Assembly: GCF_002860865.1 (NCBI RefSeq) | Contig: NZ_PKIE01000011.1 | Coordinates: forward strand, 1-37,399 | Length of the DNA: 37,399 bases | Direction of reading: 5' to 3' | Source of the DNA: Streptococcus mitis | GTDB lineage: Bacteria > Bacillota > Bacilli > Lactobacillales > Streptococcaceae | Part shown: piece by piece, positions 9,068-17,487 of the stretch | Layout: each line of letters starts with the position of its first letter | Position numbering within the stretch: position 1 is the stretch's first letter | Position numbers and translations under genes: made by a program | The notes under the pieces: generated by a model | Told to the model about the DNA's origin: nothing | What the model saw: only the letters and a program-made list of their open reading frames with translations | The model's database searches: none

Positions 9068-9142
9068 TTATTGGCTGAATGAATGTTTGATGGTCTTAAA
9101 GAGTGGGGAACGACCTTTTGATTCTTGATTTTTTGTTTTCAT
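9068..9142 (-). CDS. orf24: 24-residue peptide at the head of the transfer operon (Tn916 Orf24-like)
   Basis: A short frame starts at ATG 9142, 7 bases behind a good AGGAAG ribosome site (9150-9156), and ends at TAA 9068-9070. The peptide is basic and polar (begins MKTKNQESKGR, ends KHSFSQ) and has no membrane segment. It lies 22 bases before orf23, downstream of the hairpin terminator at 9168-9202. Position and size suit the smallest Tn916 frame, orf24. It might be a leader peptide rather than a functional protein. No function is known to me. Confidence 0.65.
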   Translation of the reverse strand: MKTKNQESKGRSPLFKTIKHSFSQ

Positions 9143-9167
9143 AAGTTCACTTCCTTTCAAAATCGGG

Positions 9168-9202
9168 TAAAAAAATAGACACCTCATTTTTTGAAGTGTC
9201 TA
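9168..9202 (-). terminator. Rho-independent terminator near the ICE end, ahead of orf24
   Basis: Read on the minus strand, TAGACACTTC, a short A-rich loop and GAGGTGTCTA form a stem (one mismatch) followed by a run of eight T at 9175-9168. It would stop transcripts entering the transfer operon from the chromosome or, in the excised circle, from the other end of the ICE. It precedes orf24, so it could also act as an attenuator; no alternative fold was worked out. Confidence 0.8.
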
Positions 9203-9286
9203 CCTATTAAATATTCAAATTTTATTGGAAGTATCTTTATATCTTCACTTTTCAAGGATAAATCGTCGTATCAAAGCTCATTCATA

Positions 9287-9308
9287 AGTAGTAAATTAGT
9301 AGTAAATT
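9287..9308. repeat. Tandem Int arm-type sites (DR2-like) at the ICE end
   Basis: AGTAGTAAATT occurs twice head to tail with no spacer (9287-9297 and 9298-9308). This is the sequence I recall as the DR2 site bound by the N-terminal domain of Tn916 integrase. Location about 70-100 bases from the element end fits arm sites used for excision and integration. Confidence 0.8.
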
Positions 9309-9359
9309 GAGTGGTTTTGACCTTGATAAAGTGTGATAAGTCCAGTTTTTATGCGGATA

Positions 9360-9404
9360 ACTAGATTTTTATGCTATTTTTAAAATAAAAATATTTTTTT
9401 CATT
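9360..9404. other. Probable ICE/chromosome junction (att site), AT-rich
   Basis: This stretch is almost pure A+T, with ATTTTTATGC, then TATTTTTAAAATAAAAATATTTTTTT, immediately before the phoU terminator. Tn916 integrates at AT-rich bent targets with T-runs and A-runs separated by about six bases, and its known end resembles the sequence at about 9355-9380. The exact coupling sequence cannot be fixed without the empty site. From 9203 to 9286 I see nothing else. Confidence 0.55.
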
Positions 9405-9443
9405 CAAAAAAGGAGCTGTCGGTTGATTTCGAGCTCCTTTTTA
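9405..9443 (-). terminator. Rho-independent terminator of the pst-phoU operon
   Basis: On the minus strand AGGAGCT (9438-9432) pairs with AGCTCCT (9417-9411) around a 14-base loop and is followed by a T run, 18 bases after the phoU stop codon. It is the last chromosomal feature before the ICE end. Confidence 0.85.
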
Positions 9444-9460
9444 TACATAATGAATCTATT

Positions 9461-10117
9461 TTATAGTTCGACAATCTTACCTGTTTCAAAGTAAACAACC
9501 CATTCACAGATATTCTTAGCATAGTCTCCAATACGTTCCAAGAAGGCAATCACTTGGAAATAATCACGGCCTGTAACGATAGCATCTGGATTTTTCTTAA
9601 TTTCTTCTGTAGCCAAATCACGAATGCTATCAAAGTAATGATTGATTTTTTCGTCCATAGCTGCTACTTCATAGGCCTGATCAACTGAACCGTTGAGATA
9701 GAGTTCAAGGGCTGCTTCAACGAAGTTCTTGACATCGCGACCCATTCTCTTGATTTCTTCTTCAACAGCTGGGATACGTTGCTCCCCCTTCATACGAATT
9801 GCCGCTTTGGCAATAGAAACGGCATGGTCACCCATACGTTCCAAGTCAGATACAGCCTTCAAGACTGTCAAAACAGTACGCAAGTCCTGAGAAACCGGTT
9901 GTTGCAGAGCAATCATTTCAAATGATTTCTTTTCCAATTTCACTTCGTATTCGTTTACTTCTGCATCGTCTTCGATGACTTCCTTAGCCAAATCACGATC
10001 ATGCGTAACAAAGGCACGCACTGTACGATTGATTTGGGATAGCACTTCTTGTCCCATAGCATAGAACTGGTTGTGCAATTTCTCTAAATCTTCCTCAAAT
10101 TGAGAACGTAACATCAT
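9461..10117 (-). CDS. phoU: Phosphate transport regulator PhoU
   Basis: PhoU is a cytoplasmic all-helical protein that links the Pst transporter to the phosphate-sensing two-component system and limits phosphate uptake. The 218-residue product shows the two homologous three-helix bundles of the family, each with the acidic metal-binding signature: SDLERMGDHAVSIAK near residues 90-105 and AFLERIGDYAKNICEW near 190-206. It is the last gene of the operon, 8 bases after pstB2, and is followed by a terminator. Length and motifs are normal. Confidence 0.96.
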   Translation of the reverse strand: MMLRSQFEEDLEKLHNQFYAMGQEVLSQINRTVRAFVTHDRDLAKEVIEDDAEVNEYEVKLEKKSFEMIALQQPVSQDLRTVLTVLKAVSDLERMGDHAVSIAKAAIRMKGEQRIPAVEEEIKRMGRDVKNFVEAALELYLNGSVDQAYEVAAMDEKINHYFDSIRDLATEEIKKNPDAIVTGRDYFQVIAFLERIGDYAKNICEWVVYFETGKIVEL

Positions 10118-10125
10118 TTATCTCC

Positions 10126-10884
10126 TTATCCAAATTTTCCTGAAATATAATCTTCTGTTTCCTTGTGTTGTGGGTTTAGGAACATCTTCTTGGTATCGTT
10201 AAACTCGATCAGATCTCCATCTAGGAAAAATCCTGTCTTGTCAGAGATACGAGAGGCTTGTTGCATGGAACGCGTAACCAAGAGCATGGTGTATTTATCT
10301 TTTAGACCATACAAGGTTTCCTCAATCTTACCAGCCGAAATAGGGTCCAAGGCTGAAGTCGGTTCATCCAAGAGAATGATTTTAGGGCTGGTTGCCAAGA
10401 CACGGGCAACACAGACACGTTGTTGTTGTCCACCTGAAAGCCCGATAGCCGAATCATGCAAGCGGTCCTTGACCTCATCCCAGATAGAAGCTCGTTGCAA
10501 GGCTTTTTCTACTGCTTCATCCAGAACCTGCTTGTCCTTCACTCCATTGATACGAAGCCCGTAAACAACATTTTCGTAGATAGACATAGGGAAGGGGTTT
10601 GGTTGTTGGAAAACCATACCGATTTCCTTCCGCAATTCAACTGTATCTGTACGTGGGCTGTAGATATTGTGGCCGTTGTAAACTACTGAACCAGTTGTGG
10701 TTACCTCTGGATTGAGATCTCCCATGCGGTTGATAGCCTTTAGGAGGGTTGATTTCCCTGATCCAGATGGACCGATCAAGGCTGTAATTTCCTTAGGTTG
10801 GAAAGATAGGGAAACACTATTCAAGGCCTTCTTTTGCTTGTAGTAAACGGACAGGTCTGACACCTGTAAAATAGCTTCTGTCAT
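10126..10884 (-). CDS. pstB: Phosphate ABC transporter ATP-binding protein, second copy (PstB2)
   Basis: This is one of two PstB-type ATPases in the operon; together they should form the ATPase pair under PstC/PstA. Walker [10 protein letters not shown] lies near residue 37, the Q-loop FQQPNPF near 90, the signature LSGGQQQR near 149 and Walker B IILLDEP near 170. The switch position, normally histidine in V-T-H-S/N-M-Q-Q, is arginine 205 (VTRSMQQ, codon CGT at 10270-10272). PstB1 keeps the histidine. If the two proteins pair as a heterodimer, one ATP site would be weakened. The gene lies 12 bases after pstB1. Confidence 0.95.
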   Translation of the reverse strand: MTEAILQVSDLSVYYKQKKALNSVSLSFQPKEITALIGPSGSGKSTLLKAINRMGDLNPEVTTTGSVVYNGHNIYSPRTDTVELRKEIGMVFQQPNPFPMSIYENVVYGLRINGVKDKQVLDEAVEKALQRASIWDEVKDRLHDSAIGLSGGQQQRVCVARVLATSPKIILLDEPTSALDPISAGKIEETLYGLKDKYTMLLVTRSMQQASRISDKTGFFLDGDLIEFNDTKKMFLNPQHKETEDYISGKFG

Positions 10885-10896
10885 ACTGTTTCCTTT

Positions 10897-11700
10897 CTAT
10901 CCAAAGTGTCCTGTTACGTAGTCATTGGTTGACTGTAGTTTGGCATTTTGGAAAATATTAGAGGTCTTATCGTACTCAATCAAGTCACCCAAGTAGAAAA
11001 ATCCTGTGTAGTCACTCGCACGCGCAGCCTGCTGCATGCTGTGGGTCACGATGATGATGGTAAAGTCCTTCTTCAATTCCAACATGGTTTCTTCCAGCTG
11101 GGCTGTCGCAATCGGGTCTAAGGCTGATGCCGGCTCATCCATCAAGAGGATATCTGGTTTAACAGAGATAGCACGAGCGATACAGAGACGTTGCTGCTGA
11201 CCACCTGATAGGGTCAAGGCTGACTTGTGCAAATCATCTTTAACCTGGTCCCAAAGAGCAGCCTGACGAAGAGAGGTTTCCACAATTTCATCCAAGACTT
11301 GCTTGTCCTTAACCCCTGCACGTTCATGGGCAAAAGTGATATTGCGATAGATAGACTTGGCAAAGGGATTTGGGCGTTGGAAGACCATTCCAATGTGCTT
11401 ACGCATCTCATAGACGTTGATTTCTGGACGGTTGACATCAATCCCTTGATAGAGGATTTGACCTGTGACCTTGGCAATATCAATGGTATCATTCATACGG
11501 TTGAGACTGCGGAGGTAGGTTGATTTCCCTGAACCAGAAGGGCCAATTAAGGCTGTAATTTTATTTTTTTCAAATTGCATATCGATGCCCTTGATGGATT
11601 CTTTTTTACCGTAGTAAACATGTAAATCCTTAGTAGAGAGGGCCACTTTCTCTTCAGGAAAGGTGATGATATGCTTTTCATCCCAATTATATTTTGACAT
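10897..11700 (-). CDS. pstB: Phosphate ABC transporter ATP-binding protein, first copy (PstB1)
   Basis: The ATPase has all motifs intact: Walker [10 protein letters not shown] near residue 54, Q-loop VFQRPNPF, signature LSGGQQQR near 165, Walker B ILLMDEP near 187 and switch VTHSMQQAARASD near 220. It is 267 residues, with about 16 extra N-terminal residues compared with PstB2. Nucleotide hydrolysis drives phosphate import through PstC/PstA. The gene starts 10 bases after pstA. Two adjacent pstB genes in one operon are usual for streptococci. Confidence 0.96.
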   Translation of the reverse strand: MSKYNWDEKHIITFPEEKVALSTKDLHVYYGKKESIKGIDMQFEKNKITALIGPSGSGKSTYLRSLNRMNDTIDIAKVTGQILYQGIDVNRPEINVYEMRKHIGMVFQRPNPFAKSIYRNITFAHERAGVKDKQVLDEIVETSLRQAALWDQVKDDLHKSALTLSGGQQQRLCIARAISVKPDILLMDEPASALDPIATAQLEETMLELKKDFTIIIVTHSMQQAARASDYTGFFYLGDLIEYDKTSNIFQNAKLQSTNDYVTGHFG

Positions 11701-11710
11701 GGCTTCTCCT

Positions 11711-12595
11711 TTAGGCAGCGGTTAATTTCTTATGTAGGTAGCTTCCGAGTTTACGGGCTCCAAAGTTAAAGATGAGGATAAAGATGAGGAGGACGGCCGC
11801 AGAACCTGCTGATACGATAGTTCCATCTGGAATGGTTCCTTCACTATTGACTTTCCAGATGTGGACAGCCAAGGTTTCTGCTTGACGGAAGATAGAGATT
11901 GGGCTAGTTACACTGAGAATATTCCAGTTAGACCAGTCAAGGGCTGGAGCGGATTGTCCTGCTGTATAAATCAAAGCAGCCGCCTCACCAAAGATACGAC
12001 CAGAGGCCAAGACCACCCCAGTTACAATACCTGGAAGGGCTTCTGGAATGACCACATGGACCACAGTCTCCCAACGAGAAATCCCAAGAGCCAGACCAGC
12101 CTCACGTTGCGTATGGTGAACGTGTTTCAAACTGTCCTCAACATTTCGAGTCATCTGAGGCAAGTTAAAGACTGTCAAGGCCAAGGCACCTGAAATGATT
12201 GAAAATCCATACTCAAACTGAACTACAAAGATTAAGTAACCAAAGAGACCAACAACCACAGATGGCAGTGAAGACAAGATTTCAATACAGGTTCTGACAA
12301 AATTGGTCACAGGACCTTTTTTGGCATATTCAGCTAGGAAAATCCCAGCTCCCATAGACAAGGGCACAGAGATAATCAAGGTAATGACCAAGAGGAAGAA
12401 GGAATTATAGAGCTGAATTCCAATCCCTCCGCCCACTTGGTAAGAAGATGATTTGCCAGTCAAGAAAGACCAAGAGATGTGGGGCAAACCACGAACCAAG
12501 ATATAGAGAATCAAGGATGCCAAGATAGCAACGATAATCCCTGCAATCGAGTAGAGGACAGCTGTTGCAATTTTATCTAATTTCTTAGCGTGCAT
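11711..12595 (-). CDS. pstA: Phosphate ABC transporter permease PstA
   Basis: This 294-residue inner-membrane permease has about six membrane helices, the first near residues 13-35. The ABC-contact (EAA) loop is near residues 165-190: REAGLALGISRWETVVHVVIPEA, with its G-x-x-x-x-x-x-x-P spacing. With PstC it forms the phosphate channel. The start overlaps the pstC end by 11 bases, which points to coupled translation of the two permease halves. Length and motif match the family. Confidence 0.96.
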   Translation of the reverse strand: MHAKKLDKIATAVLYSIAGIIVAILASLILYILVRGLPHISWSFLTGKSSSYQVGGGIGIQLYNSFFLLVITLIISVPLSMGAGIFLAEYAKKGPVTNFVRTCIEILSSLPSVVVGLFGYLIFVVQFEYGFSIISGALALTVFNLPQMTRNVEDSLKHVHHTQREAGLALGISRWETVVHVVIPEALPGIVTGVVLASGRIFGEAAALIYTAGQSAPALDWSNWNILSVTSPISIFRQAETLAVHIWKVNSEGTIPDGTIVSAGSAAVLLIFILIFNFGARKLGSYLHKKLTAA

Positions 12596-13502
12596 AGTTT
12601 TTCTTTCCTCTTTCTTTCGTAATCAATTTAATCACACTGTTGAAGGCCAAACTCATCAAGAGCAAGACTAAGGCCAAGGACCAGAGAACGTTATTGTCAA
12701 CTGTTCCCATAACGGTATTTCCAATACCCATGGTCAAGACAGAGGTCAAGGTCGCAGCAGGTGTTGTCAATGAAGTTGGGACAACGGCTGAGTTTCCGAC
12801 CACCATCTGAATGGCCAAGGCCTCACCAAAGGCACGGGCCATCCCAAAGACCACTGCAGTGAAAATCCCAGAACGCGCTGCCTTCAAGGTCACGCGCCAG
12901 ATGGTTTGCCAACGAGTGGCACCCATAGCCAAACTAGCTTCGCGGTAGTGACGAGGTACCGCACGCAAGCTATCGGTTGTCATAAAGGTTACCGTCGGTA
13001 AAATCATGACAAAGAGAACGAAAATCCCTGACAAAATTCCAAAACCAGTTCCACCAAAGACACTGCGAACAAAGGGAACTACGACCTGCAAACCAATAAA
13101 TCCATACACAACTGAAGGAATCCCGACAAGTAATTCAATAGCTGGTTGCAAGATTCTAGCACCTTTTGGTGAGACCTCCGTCATAAAGACTGCCGCACCA
13201 ATGGCAAAAGGAGTTGCGATAAGGGCTGATAGGATTGTGACAATAAAGGAACCCAAAATCATAGGAAGGGCACCAAATTGTTTACCTGAAGGATTCCATG
13301 TTTGGCCAAAAAGGAAATCAAAGATATTGACCCCATTGACAAAGAAGGTCGACAAACCTTTTTGGGCTACGAAAATCAAAATCATAGCCACAATGATGAC
13401 AATCAAAGACAGACAGGCAAAGGTCAAGCCTTTTCCTAGTTTCTCTAGACGAGAATTCTTTGAGGGAGAAAGTAATTTTTTAGCTAATTCTTCTTGATTC
13501 AT
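12585..13502 (-). CDS. pstC: Phosphate ABC transporter permease PstC
   Basis: This 305-residue permease has a first membrane helix at about 26-48 (FACLSLIVIIVAMILIFVA) and five more. The EAA loop REASLAMGATRWQTIWRVTLKAA lies near 190-212. It pairs with PstA. The ATG overlaps the pstS stop codon by one base (TAATG), so its translation is probably coupled to the binding protein. An intact, normal-length member. Confidence 0.96.
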   Translation of the reverse strand: MNQEELAKKLLSPSKNSRLEKLGKGLTFACLSLIVIIVAMILIFVAQKGLSTFFVNGVNIFDFLFGQTWNPSGKQFGALPMILGSFIVTILSALIATPFAIGAAVFMTEVSPKGARILQPAIELLVGIPSVVYGFIGLQVVVPFVRSVFGGTGFGILSGIFVLFVMILPTVTFMTTDSLRAVPRHYREASLAMGATRWQTIWRVTLKAARSGIFTAVVFGMARAFGEALAIQMVVGNSAVVPTSLTTPAATLTSVLTMGIGNTVMGTVDNNVLWSLALVLLLMSLAFNSVIKLITKERGKKNYAR

Positions 13503-14380
13503 TAGTGACTCCCTTCTAATGCTGTCACCGTTCCTACAGCATCTTTTTCAACCTTCATTTCCTTGACAGAAATGTAGCCCATCCCCTTAACGATTCCACT
13601 TTGCGCTTCATCTGAGAGGACAAAGTTGAGAAACTCTGCCACCAATTCATTTGGTTGACCTAGGGTGTACATGTGTTCATAAGACCACAAAGGCCAGTTA
13701 TTGCTTGTAACATTTTCTGCAATTGGCTCATAGCCATTCAACTTCATGCGTTTCACCGAGTCATCCACATAGGCAAAGGCTAGGTAAGAAATGGCTCCTG
13801 GTGTCTGGGAAACAATGTTTTTGACCATCCCATTTGAATCCTGTTCTTGACTCTGCACGGCCGATTGACCATCCATGACAACACTATCAAAGGTTGCACG
13901 TGAACCAGAACTTGCCGCGCGGTTGATAATCGAAATGGCTAGGTCTTTCCCACCGACTTCTTTCCAGTTGGTTACTTGACCTGTGAAGATGCTACGGAGT
14001 TGTTCAGTTGTCAGATTTTCAACGTCAACTTCCTTATTTACAATGACTGCCAAGCCCGCTACAGCAACCTTATGATCCACTAGAGCTGATGCGTTGATAC
14101 CGTCTTTTTCCTCGGCAAATACGTCTGAATTTCCTACATCAACGGCTCCAGACTGAACCTGAGACAAACCTGTACCAGATCCTCCACCTTGGACGTTGAC
14201 TGTTTTTCCAACGTGCATAGAGCCAAATTCATCTGCTGCTGCTTCGACCAAGGGCTGAAGAGCCGTTGAGCCAACAGCTGTCATGGATTCCCCACGATCA
14301 ATCCAGCTAGCACATCCCGCCAAAGAACCTGCCAGCAAAAGAGCCGCAAGGGATAGAGCGAGTTTTTTCCTTTTTTTCAC
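13502..14380 (-). CDS. pstS: Phosphate-binding lipoprotein PstS
   Basis: This is the extracellular phosphate receptor of the transporter, anchored by lipid. The signal peptide has a KKRKK start, a hydrophobic core and the lipobox LAGC, with Cys23 as the lipidated residue. Phosphate-contact motifs are visible: [16 protein letters not shown] near 36-52, [15 protein letters not shown] near 64-78 and [13 protein letters not shown] near 152-164. The start codon is GTG at 14380 with AAGGAG 7 bases upstream. It is the first gene of the operon. In pneumococci the locus is phosphate-regulated through PnpRS; no PnpR site was identified here. Confidence 0.96.
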   Translation of the reverse strand: MKKRKKLALSLAALLLAGSLAGCASWIDRGESMTAVGSTALQPLVEAAADEFGSMHVGKTVNVQGGGSGTGLSQVQSGAVDVGNSDVFAEEKDGINASALVDHKVAVAGLAVIVNKEVDVENLTTEQLRSIFTGQVTNWKEVGGKDLAISIINRAASSGSRATFDSVVMDGQSAVQSQEQDSNGMVKNIVSQTPGAISYLAFAYVDDSVKRMKLNGYEPIAENVTSNNWPLWSYEHMYTLGQPNELVAEFLNFVLSDEAQSGIVKGMGYISVKEMKVEKDAVGTVTALEGSH

Positions 14381-14475
14381 TGTTTTTCTCCTTGAAAATA
14401 ATGGTGAATGCTGTGAATTTTTTCAACTATTTATTTATGTTTTTCTTTTGAAAATTGGGAGCCAACTGAAGTTCT

Positions 14476-14583
14476 TATACTCAATGAAAATCAAAGAGCA
14501 AACTAGGAAACTAGCCGCAGGCTGTACTTGAGTACGGCAAGGCGACGTTGACGCGGTTTGAATTTGATTTTCGAAGAGTATTA
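14476..14583 (-). repeat. BOX element without boxB (A-C form)
   Basis: The roughly 107-base element starts with ATACTCAATGAAAATC (inverse of the boxC end), contains GGCAAGGCGACGTTGACG (boxA, close to the BOXA1R primer sequence) and finishes TTTTCGAAGAGTATTA (inverse of the boxA start). The boxB middle part is missing. The boxA-to-boxC direction is on the minus strand. It lies 96 bases upstream of pstS, probably within the pst mRNA leader. Confidence 0.88.
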
Positions 14584-14670
14584 GCTTGGTTTAACTAGAA
14601 ATTTGCTTAGTTACCTTCTCCACTAATTTTGACTTAAAATAAAAGACAATTTGAAAAAATCCATACTTCC

Positions 14671-14699
14671 ACTATAACATAGACAAGCTACTTTGACTA
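14671..14699 (-). promoter_or_regulatory. Candidate promoter of the pst operon
   Basis: On the minus strand TATAGT (14676-14671) is preceded by TG one base away, an extended -10, and by TAGTCA 17 bases upstream (14699-14694). It begins just after the rsmF stop codon. If correct, the pst leader is about 285 bases long and contains the whole BOX element. The -35 is a poor match to TTGACA. The rest of 14381-14705 shows only the BOX element and A+T-rich sequence. Confidence 0.45.
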
Positions 14700-14705
14700 G
14701 CATTT

Positions 14706-16010
14706 TCACTTGAATCTGAGGCCTTTTGGAAAATAATTTTTCAAAATATTTCCAGTCACCTTAGCAAAGCCCAAGCCATTGCCTTGAACCAAAACTTGGT
14801 ACCAACCATTTGGCAGACTTTCCGCCAGCTGAACAGTTTCTCCAGCCACATACTTTACAAACGCTTCTTGGTCAATTTCAACCGACTGCTTGACCTGACT
14901 CGGTTTCAAGGCTAGACCAAGAGCAAAACTAGGCTCAAAGCGTTTCTTCTTAAAGGTACCCAGATGCAGTCCATTCCTAGCAATCTTGAGTTTCCCTAAA
15001 TCTGGCAAGAGTTCTGGCAAGAGATAGAGTTGATCTCCAAAAGTCTGCAAGATCCCTCTTAGATTGACCTTCAAGTGGTTTTGGGCAAATTCCTGCCACA
15101 AGACAACTTGTTCACGGCTGAGATTGCTCTTACTTGCCTTAAATTTAGGGGCTAGATTGTCACCCTTAAACTGTAGATGAGCTACAAACTGACCCTCTCC
15201 CTTAAAATGATGAGGATACATCCGAGCCGTTTCTGGTAGGTCAATACCAGCTACCATTCCATTGATATGTTCAACTGGCAGCAAGTCAAAATCATACTCT
15301 TCCAGTAGCCAATTGACTATTTCTTCGTTTTCCTCAGGTGCCCAGGTGCAGGTCGAATAAACCAGACGACCGCCTTCTGCTAGCATGGTCACCGCTTCCT
15401 CCAGAATTTCTCTTTGCAGACTGGCGCATTGGCTCGGATAATCGAGACTCCAATAGTTCATAGCATCTGGCTGCTTACGAAACATCCCTTCCCCCGAGCA
15501 AGGGGCATCAAGGACAATGAGGTCAAAATAGCCTTTAAAGACCTTGGCCAAGCGATTGGCAGATTCATTGGTCACCACGACATTTGTCGCTCCAAATCGC
15601 TCCATATTTTCTACTAAAATCTTAGCCCGTTTGCTTGAAATTTCATTGGAAACAAGGAGCCCTTCCTCTGCTAGATAGGCTGCCAGTTGGGTTGATTTGC
15701 CACCTGGAGCAGCGGCCAAATCCAAAACCTTCATTCCAGGACTGGGTTGGGCTACCTGAGCCACCATTTGAGCAGCAGGTTCTTGCGAATAAACCAAACC
15801 TGTAGCATGCTCAGGCGATTTCCCTGAAACCTTCCCATAATGTCCCCAAGGGGTTTGAGGAATAGGATCAAAAAATGAAGCTTGGGCTTCTTTTAAAGGA
15901 TTGACCCGAAAAGCCGAAACCGCTTCCTCCTCAAAAGAGGCAAGAAAATCTCTTGCCTCATCTCCTAGTATCTCTTCATATTTTTCAACAAATCCTTCTG
16001 GAAATTGCAT
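14706..16010 (-). CDS. rsmF: 16S rRNA m5C methyltransferase, RsmF family (NOL1/NOP2/Sun)
   Basis: This S-adenosylmethionine-dependent enzyme methylates a cytosine in 16S rRNA. The methyltransferase core has motif I VLDLAAAPGGKSTQLA near residues 95-110, motif IV VLDAPCSGEGMFRK near 167-180 and motif VI YSTCTWAPEENEEIV near 219-233; the Cys of PCSG and of STCT are the release and nucleophile cysteines. The C-terminal 130 residues form the RNA-binding, PUA-like part of the RsmF group. It starts directly after the IMPase stop codon, suggesting coupling. Which cytosine is modified in streptococci is not shown by the sequence. Confidence 0.92.
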   Translation of the reverse strand: MQFPEGFVEKYEEILGDEARDFLASFEEEAVSAFRVNPLKEAQASFFDPIPQTPWGHYGKVSGKSPEHATGLVYSQEPAAQMVAQVAQPSPGMKVLDLAAAPGGKSTQLAAYLAEEGLLVSNEISSKRAKILVENMERFGATNVVVTNESANRLAKVFKGYFDLIVLDAPCSGEGMFRKQPDAMNYWSLDYPSQCASLQREILEEAVTMLAEGGRLVYSTCTWAPEENEEIVNWLLEEYDFDLLPVEHINGMVAGIDLPETARMYPHHFKGEGQFVAHLQFKGDNLAPKFKASKSNLSREQVVLWQEFAQNHLKVNLRGILQTFGDQLYLLPELLPDLGKLKIARNGLHLGTFKKKRFEPSFALGLALKPSQVKQSVEIDQEAFVKYVAGETVQLAESLPNGWYQVLVQGNGLGFAKVTGNILKNYFPKGLRFK

Positions 16011-16784
16011 TTAAGTTCTTTTCCTTTCGTAAATATAGGACTGAATTTCCTCCTGCATCTCAAGAGGGACCATCATAACCGGCTGTCTGGTTTGAAAATC
16101 AGGCGTTTCACCAGAAAGGGTCACCATCCGATAACCCAGACTTTCCCCTAAAATACTAGCGGCAGCATAATCCCATGGTTGCAGATAGGTAACATAGGTC
16201 AACAAACGCCCTGATAAAATCTTGGCAAAACTAATGGCCGCACTCCCATAGACACGAACACCAAGAACCGCTCGGCTCAAATCAGCCAGCCCCCATTCAT
16301 TGGTTTCCAGCATACCACTATTTCCTGCAATGAGAAAATCTCCAAGTGGTTTTGCTTTAAAGGGAGCTAGGGGCTGATCATTTTGACAAACCGGAAATTC
16401 CCCACCACCGTGATAACAATCCCCTTTGACCACATCATAAATCAAGCCAAACTGCCCTTGACCATTTTCAAAATAAGCCATCATAACAGCGAAATCTTCC
16501 TGCTGGGCTACAAAGTTATTGGTACCATCAATAGGATCAATGACCCAAACCTTGCCCTCTTGAACTGAAGCACGCAAACAGCCCTCTTCAGCACAAATCT
16601 TATCCTCAGGATAACGGGACAAAATCTCACCAACCAAGAGGTCCTGAACTTCCTTGTCCAGTCTGGTCACCAAATCTGTTGGAGAGGTCTTAGTCTCAAC
16701 ACACAAGTCTTCCTGCATATGGTCAAGGATGTACTGGCCCGCCTTCTTGATAAGCTCTTTGGCAAATTCAAATTTACTTTCCAA
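16011..16784 (-). CDS. Inositol monophosphatase family (SuhB-like) phosphatase
   Basis: A Mg2+-dependent sugar-phosphate phosphatase. The family metal-binding motifs are present: AEEG near residue 70, [12 protein letters not shown] near 84-95 and WDYAAAS near 200. The frame is open to an ATG at 16859, but that start would overlap the UPF0223 gene by 86 bases; I prefer the TTG at 16784, which follows AGGAAAG, overlaps by only 11 bases and gives 257 residues, the normal family size. The physiological substrate cannot be told from the sequence; myo-inositol phosphate and related sugar phosphates are possible. It is the third gene of the spxA-UPF0223-IMPase-rsmF unit. Confidence 0.88.
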
Positions 16785-17052
16785 GAGAAATCTTTCCTTC
16801 CCCTTTTTCCTTGGCAGCCTGAACCGCTCGGTAAAGCGAATAGCCACTAACTGTTTCAAATTCTCGTCCCAAACGTTTTTCTTCGCTCTTACTTGGCACG
16901 ACCGCCTTGAATCCTTTATAGGAGTCCAGTAACTTTTTAGCCTCTACCTTGCCCTCATAGGCAGCTTCAACATCATTAAAAAAAGAAAGCACTGAAGCAA
17001 GTTCTTCAGTGCTCCACGACAAATCTAGTGGGTAACTATACTGTTTGTTCAT
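16774..17052 (-). CDS. UPF0223 family protein
   Basis: A 92-residue soluble protein of the UPF0223 family, with the typical start [17 protein letters not shown], a central [21 protein letters not shown] segment and a [14 protein letters not shown] tail. The function is unknown; the predicted fold is helical. Its ATG overlaps the spxA stop codon by one base (TAATG), so it is probably translated by coupling with spxA, an arrangement kept in streptococci. Confidence 0.92.
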
Positions 17053-17453
17053 TAACTAATACCAGCTCTCATTCTTGCTTCTTTTAGTTCTTGCTTACGA
17101 TAACTACGAGGGAGAAAAGCACGAATCTCATCTTCATTAAAACCGATTTGCATACGTTTGGCATCAATAATAATGGGACGACGCAAAAGACTAGGATACT
17201 GCTCAATCAAATGAAGCAATTCTGATACCGAAATACTTTCTACATCAATATCTAATTTTTGAAAAATTTTTGAACGAGTTGAAATAATGTCATCAGTACC
17301 ATTTTCGGTCAAGGAAAGGATGTGTTGCAATTCTTTTCTTGTTAAGGGACTGGTCATAATATTGTGTTCCTCAAAGGGCACCTTATGTTTTTCTAGCCAG
17401 GCCTTTGCCTTACGACATGAAGTACAGCTCGGTGATAGAAATAGTGTAATCAT
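17052..17453 (-). CDS. spxA: Spx-family transcription regulator (SpxA1-like)
   Basis: Spx binds the alpha subunit of RNA polymerase and redirects transcription under thiol and oxidative stress. The 133-residue product has the redox CxxC switch at C10 and C13 ([13 protein letters not shown]), the ArsC-like fold, and the conserved RPIIID and GFNEDEIR segments near 92-115. The MITLFLSP start is more like streptococcal SpxA1 than SpxA2, so I assign that subtype tentatively. It heads a four-gene unit with UPF0223, the IMPase and rsmF. A promoter lies 35 bases upstream. Confidence 0.93.
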
Positions 17454-17487
17454 GCTTTTCTCTTCTTATCTATACTTTGCTACCTCT

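Larger units (their letters stand above)
278..9390 (-). mobile_element. Transfer module of a Tn916-family integrative conjugative element (ICE), interrupted by an IS
   Basis: Gene content and order from right to left reproduce Tn916 orf24, orf23, orf22, orf21, orf20, orf19, orf18, orf17, orf16 and orf15, all in one direction. The right boundary, near 9375-9400, is inferred from the Int arm repeats at 9287-9308 and an AT-rich stretch that abuts the phoU terminator; the exact base is uncertain. orf14, orf13, the tet(M) region, the regulators and xis/int are not in the window. With orf15 cut by the IS, self-transfer of this copy is doubtful unless the missing function is supplied from elsewhere. 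Confidence 0.92.

Noticed and set aside
14476..14583. RUP element (also about 107 bases in pneumococci)
   Set aside because: The sequence contains the boxA primer region and boxC, and the longer copy at 34897-35096 has 45-base boxB units between the same ends, so it is BOX.
16785..16859. ATG start 25 codons upstream for the inositol-phosphatase family gene
   Set aside because: It would overlap the UPF0223 gene by 86 bases and add basic residues not seen in the family; the TTG start at 16784 has a ribosome site.
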